Assembly (NCBI GenBank): GCA_002839375.1 | Contig: PGXY01000008.1 | Span: forward strand, 181,043-245,042 | DNA length: 64,000 bases | Direction of reading: 5' to 3' | Source of the DNA: Spirochaetae bacterium HGW-Spirochaetae-1 | Lineage (GTDB): Bacteria; Spirochaetota; UBA4802; UBA5550 | Shown here: positions 25,787 through 35,983 of the stretch, in pieces | Position numbering within the stretch: position 1 is the stretch's first letter | How the letters are laid out: every line of letters begins with the position of its first letter | Made by a program: the position numbers and the translations under genes | Notes under the pieces: generated by a model | Told to the model about the DNA's origin: nothing | Database searches by the model: none | What the model saw: the letters and a program-made list of their open reading frames with translations, nothing else

Positions 25787-25978
25787 GATCTTCTGAGAAC
25801 CTTCCCTGATTATTAACGGATGAGGCTGTTGGCGACGCAGACAGCGGGGAAAAGGTGGCTTTGATATACATCCGCCTGGTTCAAAAACAGGGAGAGCGGT
25901 TAAACATAAATCAGGTTTTATACACCTTTCCTTATGTTTTTTATCGGGTTTTCCGATGAAATTATTTACTATTATGGC

Positions 25979-26422
25979 TTATCGCGGGATGCCCACGTTG
26001 CATTTCATCCAGTAATCGGCCATTTTTATCATAAGTTCGCTGAAGAGGGAATATTCCAGGGGCTTGACCATGTAGCCATTGGCGTGAAGCTGGTATGCAC
26101 GCATAATGTCCTGGGGGGCCTGTGACGTAGTCAACACCACTGTGGGGATTGCCTGGGTTTCCGGTGTGGATTTAATTTTTCGGAGAACCTCAAGTCCGTC
26201 GATTTTTGGCAGCCGCAGGTCCAGCAGAATCAGGTCGGGCCGTTCTTTTAATTCTTCAGCGGAGTTTCCATTTTTAATGGAAAGATGTTCCAGTGCCATG
26301 TTGCCGTCGGTGACATGGTATATAGTGCTTGCCATGGGATGTTTTGTCAGGCTGCGTATTACCAGTTCGGCATGGTCATCATTGTCATCTATGAGCAGAA
26401 TGCTGAATGGTCTGTTTTCCAT
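25979..26422 (-). CDS. Single-domain response regulator (Rcp1-like)
   Basis: A 147-residue stand-alone receiver begins MENRPFSILLIDDNDDHAELV. The acidic pocket DDNDD, acceptor Asp in LILLDLRLPKIDG, the conserved Thr in VVLTTS and the Lys in YMVKPLEYS are all there. The DLRLPKIDG type and the NGYMVKPL end match the Rcp1 group that pairs with phytochrome-like or hybrid kinases. The start at 26422 is backed by AGGAGA; an upstream ATG 11 codons earlier lacks it. It lies 192 nt upstream of the hybrid kinase, a likely partner. Confidence 0.9.
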   Translation of the reverse strand: MENRPFSILLIDDNDDHAELVIRSLTKHPMASTIYHVTDGNMALEHLSIKNGNSAEELKERPDLILLDLRLPKIDGLEVLRKIKSTPETQAIPTVVLTTSQAPQDIMRAYQLHANGYMVKPLEYSLFSELMIKMADYWMKCNVGIPR

Positions 26423-26517
26423 GTGCGGCTGTCTCCTGGAGAAAAAGTATTGCATAGGTATCCGCGAGGGTCAAATAGTTTTTCCCGGGATTGTTCAACG
26501 GCAGGGTTTCGAGGATT

Positions 26518-27102
26518 TTAGAGGCTGCGGTGATCTTCCATGAGTTTCAGCAGTTCCTTTTTTCCCTCACTTGATTTCGTCGATGAATAGAAAAGGGCTT
26601 CCTTGCCGATCTCAAGCTGTTTCAGTATTTTTGCCGTATTTACCGATCGCTCGTTTCCTGAAACCTTGTCGCACTTGGTGAGAACAATCGCCACGGGTAT
26701 ACGGTTTCCCGTGAGCAGTGCCAGAATTTCCGACTCGTAATCGCCGGGAATCCTGCGGATATCGATGAGAAGAAAAGCCAGCCGGAGATTTTTCCTGTTC
26801 ATGATATAGGACTTTATCATGGGCAGAAAGGCCTTTTTGATTTCCAGGGGGACTTTCGCATATCCGTATCCCGGCAGGTCAACGACGGAGAGGTTATCGT
26901 CGGCGACGAAGAAATTTATCATCTGCGTCACTCCCGGTTTCTGACCGGTTTTTACGAGATTTTTCTTGTTGAGGAGCATGTTGATGAGAGATGATTTTCC
27001 CACATTGGACCTGCCGAAAAAGGCGAATTCCGGATAGAGATATTGGGGAAAATCCGATACCTTTTTGCAGCTCTTCAGGTAATAAACGTTTTTAAATTTC
27101 AT
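26518..27102 (-). CDS. engB: Ribosome biogenesis GTP-binding protein EngB (YsxC/YihA)
   Basis: This is a 194-residue TrmE-Era-EngA-like GTPase. The nucleotide motifs are GRSNVGKSS (G1), a GVTQ switch I, DLPGYGYAKV (G3) and TKCDKV (G4). Length is standard. It assists large ribosomal subunit assembly and is often essential. Its start overlaps the rimI stop as ATGA. Confidence 0.97.
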   Translation of the reverse strand: MKFKNVYYLKSCKKVSDFPQYLYPEFAFFGRSNVGKSSLINMLLNKKNLVKTGQKPGVTQMINFFVADDNLSVVDLPGYGYAKVPLEIKKAFLPMIKSYIMNRKNLRLAFLLIDIRRIPGDYESEILALLTGNRIPVAIVLTKCDKVSGNERSVNTAKILKQLEIGKEALFYSSTKSSEGKKELLKLMEDHRSL

Positions 27103-27542
27103 GCAAGTTCCTTTTCCATGAGAATGGCACTATCATCGTCATAGTATCTGGGGCGGATACCCGTCTCCACGAATCCCAGGTGCTTGTAAAATTGCCGCGC
27201 CTTGTGGTTGTTTTCATTGACCTCTATGAGAATTTTTTCAGGATGATAGGGATCGAGCTCTCCCGACAGGTGAGAGATCAGGGCTGTCCCGATGCCACGC
27301 CGCCTGAAATCGGGGTGTATGGCGATATTATTGAGCTGAATTTCTCCGGCGATGTTCCAGATTACGGCAAATCCTGCAATTTCGTTTTCAGAAAGGGCCA
27401 CGATAGTGATGGAAAAGCTGTTTCGGAACTCCGCATAAAATAAATCCCTGGTCCATCGCCCCAGCGACAGGGTCTCAATTTCCATTATCCGGTCAAGATC
27501 GGCAATGGATGCACGCCGGAATGTAACGGGAAGGTCAGCCAT
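27099..27542 (-). CDS. rimI: Ribosomal-protein-alanine N-acetyltransferase RimI-like
   Basis: This 147-residue GNAT enzyme begins MADLPVTFRRASIADLDRI. The acetyl-CoA loop is IAIHPDFRRRGIGTALISHL and the C-terminal VNENNHKARQFYKHLGFVETGIRPRYY matches RimI. An open frame continues upstream, but those codons run into the crotonase gene and look unlike coding sequence, so the start at 27542 is chosen. It overlaps engB by four bases. RimI acetylates ribosomal protein S18 in enterobacteria; the target here is inferred. Confidence 0.88.
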   Translation of the reverse strand: MADLPVTFRRASIADLDRIMEIETLSLGRWTRDLFYAEFRNSFSITIVALSENEIAGFAVIWNIAGEIQLNNIAIHPDFRRRGIGTALISHLSGELDPYHPEKILIEVNENNHKARQFYKHLGFVETGIRPRYYDDDSAILMEKELA

Positions 27543-27606
27543 ATAGTACCGGTACAGCGGGAGGTGAGGGGGCTCCCGGAAGGAGCCATCCCTCCCTGTT
27601 GATATC

Positions 27607-28383
27607 CTAGTTGTCCTTCGGCACCGGGTTTCTTTTTGAAAGGAAGGCGTCCACTCCCTCGTCCTTGTTTGCAGTCTCACAGAGAACACCGAATTGTTCG
27701 CGTTCAAATGTCTGGGCTGCCATGAACTCCATGACCACACCTTCACGAATGGCTTTCATTGCCTGTATGATGGCAGGGCGTCCCTTGGATGCGATGGCTG
27801 CCGCCAGTTTTTTCGCTTCTTCAACGACTTCACCTTTGGGTGCGGTCCTGTTGACTATCCCATAGGCTGCCGCTGTTTTTCCATCGACGAAATTGCCGGA
27901 AAGGATGAGCTCATAGGCACGTCCCTTGCCGATGAGGCGCGGGCTGCGCTGTGTTCCGCCGTAACCGGGAATAACACCCAGCTTGATCTCGGGAAGTCCC
28001 AACTGGGCCGTTTCGTCGGCAAGCCTGATGTGGCATGCCAGGGCCAGTTCCATGCCGCCGCCCAGGGCGAAACCGTTTATGGCGGCGATAAATGGTTTGT
28101 CTGCCTGTTCCATTTTATTCAAAAGTCCCTGTCCTCTTTCCAGGTAGGTACTCCCTGCCTTCGCTGTTTTCAGCTGTTCAATTTCCCTTATGTCGGCGCC
28201 GGCAATGAAGGCCTTTCCCGCTCCGGTGAAAACGATGACCCTGACGGCATCATCGGCCAGGGCTTTATCAACTGCCGCTTCGATGTCCTTGAGAACGGGG
28301 GTAGCCAGGGCGTTCATGGGGGGATTGTTTATGGTCATAATTGCTATACCGGAATCATCCACGGTGTATGTACATGTAGACAT
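27607..28383 (-). CDS. Enoyl-CoA hydratase/isomerase family protein (crotonase)
   Basis: A 258-residue crotonase-fold enzyme. The oxyanion-hole segments are AFIAGADIREI and ALGGGMELALACHIRLA, and the catalytic Glu region ETAQLGLPEIKLGVIPGYGGTQR carries both acids of classic hydratases. The C-terminal half is also complete. AAGGAGAG precedes the ATG. It likely hydrates short-chain 2-enoyl-CoA esters in fatty or amino acid breakdown. No other beta-oxidation gene lies nearby. Confidence 0.93.
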   Translation of the reverse strand: MSTCTYTVDDSGIAIMTINNPPMNALATPVLKDIEAAVDKALADDAVRVIVFTGAGKAFIAGADIREIEQLKTAKAGSTYLERGQGLLNKMEQADKPFIAAINGFALGGGMELALACHIRLADETAQLGLPEIKLGVIPGYGGTQRSPRLIGKGRAYELILSGNFVDGKTAAAYGIVNRTAPKGEVVEEAKKLAAAIASKGRPAIIQAMKAIREGVVMEFMAAQTFEREQFGVLCETANKDEGVDAFLSKRNPVPKDN

Positions 28384-28580
28384 GGTGATCTCTCCTTGTA
28401 TTTTATTTCTGAAGCCTGATTTTTATTATGGCACGGTATGGCCGGGACTTGGGAAATTTCCCTGTTCCGCAGCATGTTTCATTAATAAACCGGAATTGTA
28501 TCTGTCAATTGTTTTATGGGCACCTTTAAAAATTAGGTTTGCTGCTCATTAGCAGTTTCCCTGGAGATGTCATTCTCACC

Positions 28581-29483
28581 TCAAAATCCCGATTCGCGGG
28601 CCTTGATCAGGTTATATACAGTTTCGTTCACCGGAATGTCCAAGGCGTGTTTTTTCCCGTACTTGATGAACCTGCCGTTAATACTGTCAATTTCCGTTTT
28701 ACGCTTATTCGTAATATCCTGCAGCATGGAACAGAGATTCGATGCTGTTTTACGGCATACCTCCCTGGTCCGGGCGAGCATTTCCTTTTCATCGAGTGAA
28801 ATGCCGCATCGCTTCGCCACGGCGACACATTCCCCGACAATGGTATCCTGAAGCCATTGTGAGTGGCGGCTGGATAGTATTTCACCGTTGGGAATGTTCA
28901 GCAATGCTCCAATGGGGTTGATGCCGGCGTTTATGACTGCCTTGGTCCATACGGCCAGACCCGGGTCGTCGGTTTGGGCCGCTTCTATCCCGCATGTCTT
29001 CAGAATGGAAATGATCTCATGCAGGGCATGCGCGTTATTGCCGCCCAGAACCGTGTCGCCTTTCCCGCCCGGCTTTACACTGTTCTTCTGCGGTTTGAAG
29101 GCGCCCATTGAAGTGGTGCCGTAGAGGATGCCCGAATCGGGGAAAACCCGGGCGATAATCTCGTAATTGCCGATTCCATTCTGCAGGGTGATGATGACCG
29201 TCTCATCTTCTATATAATTCCTGATATTCTGCATGACCTCGCCCGTGGTGTGGCTCTTTACGAATATGAAGATATAGGCGCAGCCCGATAAAATGGACGG
29301 AGTGGTATCGATATTGGGGTACATGATTTCATTCCGTTCGCCGTCCGTCACCGTCAATCCCTGTTTTATAGACAGCACGGTTTCTGTGTCGTTCTCGTAG
29401 AGTGAGACCGGGAAGCCGCCTTTCTGGAGATGATGGGCAAAGAGGCAGCCCATGGCCCCGGCTCCCGCAATTCCAATATTCAT
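28581..29483 (-). CDS. panE: 2-dehydropantoate 2-reductase (ketopantoate reductase)
   Basis: This 300-residue NADPH-dependent enzyme of pantothenate synthesis has an N-terminal Rossmann motif GAGAMGCLFAHHLQKGG, the LQNGIGN segment, the catalytic Lys in VWTKAVINAGINPIGALL, and a C-terminal helical ApbA_C domain with the conserved acidic EIDSINGRFIKYGK. AAGGAG lies upstream. It converts ketopantoate to pantoate. No other pan genes are in the window. Some family members act on other 2-keto acids. Confidence 0.9.
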   Translation of the reverse strand: MNIGIAGAGAMGCLFAHHLQKGGFPVSLYENDTETVLSIKQGLTVTDGERNEIMYPNIDTTPSILSGCAYIFIFVKSHTTGEVMQNIRNYIEDETVIITLQNGIGNYEIIARVFPDSGILYGTTSMGAFKPQKNSVKPGGKGDTVLGGNNAHALHEIISILKTCGIEAAQTDDPGLAVWTKAVINAGINPIGALLNIPNGEILSSRHSQWLQDTIVGECVAVAKRCGISLDEKEMLARTREVCRKTASNLCSMLQDITNKRKTEIDSINGRFIKYGKKHALDIPVNETVYNLIKARESGF

Positions 29484-29662
29484 GTCCTTTTCTCCTTTTT
29501 GTGTTTAGGCTGTAACCAATAATGGTGTCATGGTTGTGAACAGGGAATGTCATAACACGGCAGATGGTATTAGTCAAATCATTACCGCTCCACGATTTTA
29601 TTTATATCCCGATTTTTTCATTAAAGAGGCACTGGCAAAGGGAGAAATAGCTTTTTATGCAC

Positions 29663-29690
29663 TTGACTTTTCGTCGAATGCCTTTATGAT
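29663..29690 (+). promoter_or_regulatory. Sigma70-type promoter of the 7TM-DISM PAS protein
   Basis: TTGACT at 29663-29668, a 16-nt spacer and TATGAT at 29685-29690 lie 30 nt before the ATG. The short leader would leave little room for a separate ribosome site. Confidence 0.55.
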
Positions 29691-29719
29691 GAACAGTGTC
29701 TGCACAGGGAATTAACTAA

Positions 29720-31945
29720 ATGAAAATCTGTAACCGTTTAGCCATAATACTCTTCTTTTTCCTTTCTCCCATTCCTCTCGCGGCCGGGAATATTGATCTC
29801 GCTGCAGGGGATATGTACATAACGAAAGGATTTGATCTGAAATGGACCGGGTCCATGCCACGGGATTCGTCATGGCTGTATCTTCCCGCGTTGGAAAATG
29901 GTTTGAGGAGTATACGCGTTAAGGATATGGATATTCCCTCTCTTCCGAAGAGGAAATTTCTATCCCTCCGTTCATTCAAGCCGGAACATTTTACCATTGT
30001 AACATCATTTGCCATTACCCAGGAAAGGATACACGGCCCTGTGCAGGGCATTTATGTGAAGGATATCGGCCAGAACTGGGAAGTTTATATAAACGGCCAT
30101 CTGGTCCGATCCGAAGTTCATCTCGACGGGGAGGGGTATATTACCTCGCATCGCAATTACAGGGATGTCCTGATCCCTGTCAATCCTTACACGCTGAAAC
30201 AGGGACAGAACATCCTGGCCTTACACATCATAGGGGATCCCACGGATGTATCCACGGGTCTCTACAAAAACGGCCCGTATCTCATCGGTGATTACGAGTC
30301 GCTCGACGAGATGAGATCGGAAAAGATCAGGCTGGTTCTCATGTTTACGTATCTTTTCGTGGGACTCTATCATCTCCTTCTCTTCTTCTACCGGAGAACG
30401 GAAAAATTCAATCTCGCCTTCGGCGTTGCAACCCTTTTTATTTTTTTCTATTTCTTCTCAAGAACATACAGTATTTATTTACTCATACCCGATACGAATA
30501 TTCTATTTCGTATTGAATTTGCCGTGCTATTCCTCATTCTACCCGCAGGGGCGGCCTTTTTCGATCTTTTACTTTTTCGCAAGGTCCATCTTTTTACCAT
30601 GATATTTACCGGGTTTTATGTGCTCCTGGCCCTCCTGGTGGTCGCGGCACCCACCCCTTTCTGCGTGGATATTCTGAGGATCTGGCAGACAACGGCCCTG
30701 ATTCCTCTCATGTACATCCTGGTAAACGTGGCCCGCAACTTCATAGCGGATGTCCGCACCGTTCATGGTGGGGGAGAGGGGAAGCGTTCTTTCGCCGGCG
30801 CCGCACTCAGCGTTCTCGGTGGCAATGTTTCGGGCAATCTCCTTATAGGTATTTTCGTCATAGTTCTTTCCGCCGCATTCGACATCATCGACGCCGTGTT
30901 TCTTTCCCTTGATATCGGTTTGAGCAAATACACGTTCCTTGCCGTGGTTGTGGGCATGACCGTCATACTGGCTAACAGGTTCATCTATGTGCATCGTCAG
31001 ATCGAAGTCCTCAACACTGATCTGGAGGAAAAACTTCATGAGCTTCACAGTGCCAATGATCAGATCAGCCTTTCCGAGGCCCGGTACAAGGCCCTGGTTG
31101 AAGGCGCCAATGATGTGGTATTCACCCTCGATGAGGAATGGAACTTTATCAGTTCCAACAGGACCATGGAAAAATATCTGAAAATCAAACAGAAAGAAAT
31201 AACGAAGTGGAATTTCCTGGACCTGGTATACGAAGGCGGCGATGATGTTTCCATGAACAGGGAAATTGTGCGTGAAACCCTGGAGGAATTCAAGAGGGAA
31301 AAGAAACCCATAAATTTCCGGGCCGAGCTGACGTCCGCTTTCGGGAAAGAGCCCAAGGTCATGCGCATACGCATGCAGTATATCACCATCGAAGGGAAAA
31401 ACGAGATACTTGGCATGGCTTCCAGCGAAGTAGAAGACTCGCTGCTGAAATATTTTATTACTGAAAAACAGAAATATATCATTGAAAACTTTCTCATAAC
31501 AGCCGATGAGGTGAGCCGCAGGATCACCCGTAACCTGGTCCGCTACCTTGAACCGAAAAGCGTGGATCTTATACGGCTCGCTCTCCGGGAGATCATCATA
31601 AACGCCATTGAACATGGAAACCTGCATATCACCTTTGAGGAGAAATCCGTGGCGCTCATCGACGGCGACTATATGGAACTGGTCGGGGTAAGGCAGAACG
31701 ACAATGAGTGCCGGCAGAAAAAGGTTACTGTTGAATACTCCCTCAGTCCGAAGCGTGTCATATATCTGATCATGGATGAAGGTGAGGGCTTTGATTTTAC
31801 GGGCCAGATGAACGAAAGCGAAGAAGTCAATGCCAGGAATCTTCCTCACGGCAGGGGGATTACCATGGCCAGGAATGTCTTTGACGATGTCCAGTACATG
31901 GAAAAGGGCAATGCTGTTCAGTTGACAAAAAACTTTTCTTCGTGA
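29720..31945 (+). CDS. 7TM-DISM receptor with PAS and RsbW-like ATPase output
   Basis: This 741-residue membrane protein has a signal peptide (about 1-22), an extracellular jelly-roll-like domain (about 25-195, with QNWEVYINGHLV), and seven transmembrane helices (about 205-415). A coiled coil, a PAS domain (about 445-570) and a C-terminal HATPase domain (about 600-740) follow. The ATPase has ALREIIINAIEHGN as N-box, DEGEGFDF as G1 and HGRGITMARNVFD as the lid. There is no HisKA dimerisation His. The output therefore resembles serine-kinase/anti-sigma switch proteins rather than a histidine kinase. It converges on the 7TM chemoreceptor with only three bases between stops. Confidence 0.88.
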   Translation: MKICNRLAIILFFFLSPIPLAAGNIDLAAGDMYITKGFDLKWTGSMPRDSSWLYLPALENGLRSIRVKDMDIPSLPKRKFLSLRSFKPEHFTIVTSFAITQERIHGPVQGIYVKDIGQNWEVYINGHLVRSEVHLDGEGYITSHRNYRDVLIPVNPYTLKQGQNILALHIIGDPTDVSTGLYKNGPYLIGDYESLDEMRSEKIRLVLMFTYLFVGLYHLLLFFYRRTEKFNLAFGVATLFIFFYFFSRTYSIYLLIPDTNILFRIEFAVLFLILPAGAAFFDLLLFRKVHLFTMIFTGFYVLLALLVVAAPTPFCVDILRIWQTTALIPLMYILVNVARNFIADVRTVHGGGEGKRSFAGAALSVLGGNVSGNLLIGIFVIVLSAAFDIIDAVFLSLDIGLSKYTFLAVVVGMTVILANRFIYVHRQIEVLNTDLEEKLHELHSANDQISLSEARYKALVEGANDVVFTLDEEWNFISSNRTMEKYLKIKQKEITKWNFLDLVYEGGDDVSMNREIVRETLEEFKREKKPINFRAELTSAFGKEPKVMRIRMQYITIEGKNEILGMASSEVEDSLLKYFITEKQKYIIENFLITADEVSRRITRNLVRYLEPKSVDLIRLALREIIINAIEHGNLHITFEEKSVALIDGDYMELVGVRQNDNECRQKKVTVEYSLSPKRVIYLIMDEGEGFDFTGQMNESEEVNARNLPHGRGITMARNVFDDVQYMEKGNAVQLTKNFSS

Positions 31946-31948
31946 CCT

Positions 31949-34132
31949 TTATACCGAGGTTTTCACCAGGTCATCAAGGTTGTTGGCCTTGTCGTGTATA
32001 TCCTTCATTACCTCTATAATCTTCTGATTCGACAGACTGATTTCCTGGGCCATCTCTGAAAGCTTCTCGATTGTTACCATGGTTTCATTCATAGAGAGGT
32101 TCTGTTCCTTTGTGGAAGTGGCTATCTCCTTCGACAGGGTGTCCATCAGCTCGGCATGGGAAACGACGTCTTTTATAGCGATTCCCTGCTGACCCATGAG
32201 CTGGGCAACCTCTTCGGTTTTCTCATTTATGGCGCTCACCATTTTGAAGGTGACATCGATGGCTTCCTTGGTGTTGGTCACTATTTTTTTACCTTCGTCG
32301 ATATCGGCGCTGATGGTGGCTATTTTCGATGATATGAGCTTCGAGTTCTGCGATGTGGCCGAGGCGAGTTTACTTATTTCATCGGCTACGACGGCAAAGC
32401 CCCTGCCGTGCTCCCCGGCCCTGGCAGCCTCGATGGCGGCGTTGAGAGAGAGCAGGTTTATACTGTCGGTGATATCGTCGATCATGGAGATGAAAGCATT
32501 TATCGAACGGCCGCCTTCCCCGATGACATCCATTTTCTTTATCATGTTTTTCAGGGTGTATTCCGTGATGTTTGTCGAATCTGAGATGACCTTCAGGTGT
32601 TCCACAACCTCCATGCTGGCCCGGGCGATATTTTTCTGGGATTGCTTGAGCATCTCGGCCATCTGGTGAGTTTTTTCCCCTTCCTCCTTCTGCTTCACCG
32701 TCGAATGGTAGATATTTTCATTGGAACCGGCCAGCTCTTCGAAGGTTGCCGACATCTCCTCGCTTGTGGCGGCCTGTTCCTGGGACAGCTTGGCAAAAAT
32801 GGAACCCAGGGCCGAAAGTTCCTCGCTGATGCTGATCAGGTCCCTGGAAATGCCGTGTACGGTCTTCACCACTCCCTCCAGGTACACGGCCCGTTCCCTG
32901 GTGAGCTGTTCGCTTTTTGCCAGGTCTTTGTTCATGCGCGCCACGTCCTTGCGCATGGTGTTGATCTTGTCGGCCAGGCCCAGCGAAAGAAGAACCACCA
33001 CGGATGCGGACCCTATCTGAACCGACCAGTTGGTGATGAAATTAGACGGCAGTACACCGAAGGCCTTGAGTGAATAAAGAATGATCCCTATGATCAGACC
33101 GGTAAAACCGATGATATAGAATTTGCCCTCCCGCGAGCCCTTGATAACCGAGATGACGGCCATCACCATCAGCGTTGAAGATGTGACAATGGTATTGGCC
33201 GTGGCAACGACAATACCCATGTGCGAACCGAAGATCACGGTAACGGGAATTGACAGGGTGCTGGGAATGATGATTATAATTTGAATAATGCGGTGCAAAA
33301 TGGGAAATTTTTCTTTTGTCTGCATGTAGGATGTGAAAAACATACCAGCCCAGAGAGCAATAAAGGACATGAAAATGGATATATTGTTGTTGGCCCACCA
33401 GATGGCCCGGGGCCACAGGTACTGGAAGGCGAAGCCGTTGAGTGTCAATTGAAATCCCACCCATGAAGTAAGGAAAAGTACATAGTAAATATAGCTCCTG
33501 TCCCTGATAGAAAGGAAAATGAACAGATTGTAGAAGGCCATTATTATCATGAGTCCATAGTAAATCCAGAACAGGGGCAGTTCTTTCAGCAGGTGGTCGA
33601 TATAGGCGCTGTTGGACCAGAGTACGAAGGGGAAAGCCATTGAACTGGTGGTTTCCACGCGGATATAATAAGTTTTAGCGCCGGGATTCTGCTTCAGGGT
33701 GAAAATGATGTTCCGGTCCTGAATATCCCGCATGGTGAAGGGCATGTGGTCCCCGGTTTTCCGTACATTGACGGTACCATCATCGAGAATGTCAAAGAGC
33801 TCCACTGTGTCCAGAAGGGGGTACTGCATTTCGAGATACCATTGCTGCTGCCGTGACGAAGTGTTCGTGATGGAAAAACGGAACCAGTAAACCGACTTGG
33901 TGAAGCCGAAATTAACTGCGTCTGTAGCGGACTGAACCCATTTCAGGTCCTTTCTTGCCATATCCTTGAAGGTGTACTCTTTGTTTTTATCTTCCAGGTA
34001 GAAAACGTTTTGCGTTATGTTTTTATTTGATAACCACTCATCGACCAGTACGGGCCCGGCAAAGGAAGACATGGCGGGAAGGAGCCACAGGATGAGAATC
34101 AACGCGGTCTTGGTAAAATATGCTGTTTTCAT
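31949..34132 (-). CDS. 7TM-DISM chemoreceptor (extracellular jelly roll, 7 TM, MCP signalling domain)
   Basis: This 727-residue protein has a signal peptide, a 7TMR-DISMED2-type sensory domain (about 28-175: [36 protein letters not shown]), and seven membrane helices (about 185-395). A methyl-accepting signalling module (about 410-725) follows. The hairpin tip is [19 protein letters not shown], followed by [15 protein letters not shown]. There is no HAMP domain between membrane and coiled coil. This combination is common in spirochaetes and links carbohydrate-like or other ligand binding to chemotaxis; the ligand is not known. CAGGAAT precedes the ATG. Confidence 0.92.
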   Translation of the reverse strand: MKTAYFTKTALILILWLLPAMSSFAGPVLVDEWLSNKNITQNVFYLEDKNKEYTFKDMARKDLKWVQSATDAVNFGFTKSVYWFRFSITNTSSRQQQWYLEMQYPLLDTVELFDILDDGTVNVRKTGDHMPFTMRDIQDRNIIFTLKQNPGAKTYYIRVETTSSMAFPFVLWSNSAYIDHLLKELPLFWIYYGLMIIMAFYNLFIFLSIRDRSYIYYVLFLTSWVGFQLTLNGFAFQYLWPRAIWWANNNISIFMSFIALWAGMFFTSYMQTKEKFPILHRIIQIIIIIPSTLSIPVTVIFGSHMGIVVATANTIVTSSTLMVMAVISVIKGSREGKFYIIGFTGLIIGIILYSLKAFGVLPSNFITNWSVQIGSASVVVLLSLGLADKINTMRKDVARMNKDLAKSEQLTRERAVYLEGVVKTVHGISRDLISISEELSALGSIFAKLSQEQAATSEEMSATFEELAGSNENIYHSTVKQKEEGEKTHQMAEMLKQSQKNIARASMEVVEHLKVISDSTNITEYTLKNMIKKMDVIGEGGRSINAFISMIDDITDSINLLSLNAAIEAARAGEHGRGFAVVADEISKLASATSQNSKLISSKIATISADIDEGKKIVTNTKEAIDVTFKMVSAINEKTEEVAQLMGQQGIAIKDVVSHAELMDTLSKEIATSTKEQNLSMNETMVTIEKLSEMAQEISLSNQKIIEVMKDIHDKANNLDDLVKTSV

Positions 34133-34274
34133 AATTCCTGTTTTGACTCCTTTTTTTTACACGGGTAAATCCTTTTTATTGATTTCCCGGTTAGAATGTA
34201 AAAATGTAATACAATCAGATATCATTTTTTCTGCAGAACTGTTTCATCGACGTGTGCCGCCTGATTTTCATTGA

Positions 34275-35759
34275 TTATACCAGGGACAGGGTTTTCCCCG
34301 AAGGGGAAAACCTTTCACGATTAATGAAGGCGAGGCGCCCGTTTTTTACTACCATGAGGGGATTGCGGCAGGCCCCGATATCCTGCAGGGGATTTCCGTC
34401 GAGGACGACCATATCGGCGGAAAAATTTTCTTTTATCCGGCCGATCGTATCACCCATTCCCAGTATCCGGGCATTGTTTACCGTGGCGCTCTTAAGCGCT
34501 TCTCCATTGCTGAAACCGAGTCGGGTGAGGGCCTCCATTTCCCGGACAAGGGTGCCGTGATAGCAAAAAGGAACCCCTGCATCGGTGCCGCAGCCGATGA
34601 GCACACCGGCTTCTTTCATTCTCCGGACATTATCGGGCCCGTATTTCAGAATACCGTAATAGAGCTCGGGCCTGGTGAGCATGATTCCCCTGTCGTAGCA
34701 TTTTTCGCATCCCAGCTTTTTATACCAGGCCAGGGCTTCCATGTTGGCCCGGTGGATATCTTTTTCAATAAAACGGTCCAGGTTCGATATCAGGTACTCC
34801 CGCCTGATCCTGACTTCGTTATCGATATAGTCATTCCTGAATTCTCGCGGCACTTCATCATAGGCCTCTTCCGAAGCGAATACCTGGCCCACGGTCATGG
34901 TGGGAACGATGGCGATATTTTTTTCCGCCATGAGTTTTATTTCTTCGTCGCTGATTCTGGCGTCGCCGATGGTATGCTCCATGGAATTGATTCCGTACTC
35001 GAGTCCCCGGTCGAAGCCGAATTTTCTGTGGATGTGACCCGCCACGGGAAGATTATGTTGTTCAGCGAAATCAAAGATTATCTTCAGGTGTTCGCCGCTG
35101 TATACGGGAATGACGCCCTTGCCGCACATGAGGGAAAGGTTATCCATGGTGAGCTTGATGAAGGAGGCGCCGTTTTCCAGGCTCTCTTTAAGGCTGTCCT
35201 TCAGTTCCCTGACAGAAGAGAACCACACGCTGCTTTTGCCCGTGAGGAGCATGGTGGGTTTGGCGAATATGCTTACGTCCGAGGGATCAATATCGGGATG
35301 CCCCCCCTTTATGTTGGTAATGCCGTTCTCAATCTGTTGGACATGGTTGCGTTTCAGCTGGTACAGGGTGGTTGATACTCCCCAGAAATCGAACTGTCCC
35401 GCTCCAGGCAGCGTTGTATGACAGTGGGCGTCTATGAGGCCCGGTATGACGTATTTCCCTCCGAGATCAATGACGGCAGAAAATCCCGAAAGTTCGCTTC
35501 GGGCTGCTGCCGGACCCAGGGAGGAAATTTTTCCCCTGTCAATGATAAAGGAACTGCCGGGTATGGCCCGCCCTGTCATTACATCGACAATGGATGCGTT
35601 CGTGATGAGCATGGCACCGGAATAATCCAGTTTCGGAAGGGAACGTGCAGGAATGGAGGCGCAGCCCGAAAGGTCCGCCGCGGCAAGGGATGTAATTCCC
35701 AGGGCCGACATGCGCAGGAAGTCCCTGCGGGACAGTTTATCATTACCAGGGTTTTTCAC
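34275..35759 (-). CDS. Tat-exported amidohydrolase (imidazolonepropionase-like)
   Basis: This 494-residue metal-dependent hydrolase has the twin-arginine signal SRRDFLRMSALG followed by a lipobox-like LSGC, so it is likely folded before export and possibly lipid-anchored. The amidohydrolase core starts with a beta-sandwich (ALITNASIVDVMTGRAIPG) and has the metal motif IDAHCHT, the Lys in SFIKLTMDNL, VAGHIHRKFG, and the Asp in GCGTDAGVPF. The start is GTG. Family members hydrolyse diverse amides, dipeptides and lactones; the substrate cannot be called. A 10-bp hairpin (34290-34312) lies inside its last codons. Confidence 0.9.
   Translation of the reverse strand: MKNPGNDKLSRRDFLRMSALGITSLAAADLSGCASIPARSLPKLDYSGAMLITNASIVDVMTGRAIPGSSFIIDRGKISSLGPAAARSELSGFSAVIDLGGKYVIPGLIDAHCHTTLPGAGQFDFWGVSTTLYQLKRNHVQQIENGITNIKGGHPDIDPSDVSIFAKPTMLLTGKSSVWFSSVRELKDSLKESLENGASFIKLTMDNLSLMCGKGVIPVYSGEHLKIIFDFAEQHNLPVAGHIHRKFGFDRGLEYGINSMEHTIGDARISDEEIKLMAEKNIAIVPTMTVGQVFASEEAYDEVPREFRNDYIDNEVRIRREYLISNLDRFIEKDIHRANMEALAWYKKLGCEKCYDRGIMLTRPELYYGILKYGPDNVRRMKEAGVLIGCGTDAGVPFCYHGTLVREMEALTRLGFSNGEALKSATVNNARILGMGDTIGRIKENFSADMVVLDGNPLQDIGACRNPLMVVKNGRLAFINRERFSPSGKTLSLV
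34290..34312. repeat. Hairpin inside the 3' end of the amidohydrolase gene
   Basis: GGTTTTCCCC (34290-34299) pairs perfectly with GGGGAAAACC (34303-34312) over a 3-nt loop. No T-run follows on the minus strand, so termination is doubtful. Confidence 0.5.
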
Positions 35760-35983
35760 TCGATACCATTAAGCAGTATTATACCGGCATTTATTTCATT
35801 ATGGAAAAAGTGAAAATGGATGTCTATCACTTTAAACATTGTTCAGGAAAAAAATATCAGGTATGATTTCATTTTCCCGGTATGCGATACTATTGTAATT
35901 TATCAATTGCGATTGACGACACAGTCAAGGCATGGTATCGGTGCGGACATGTCAGTTTCATGTTTAATAGTCGAGGAGGATAT

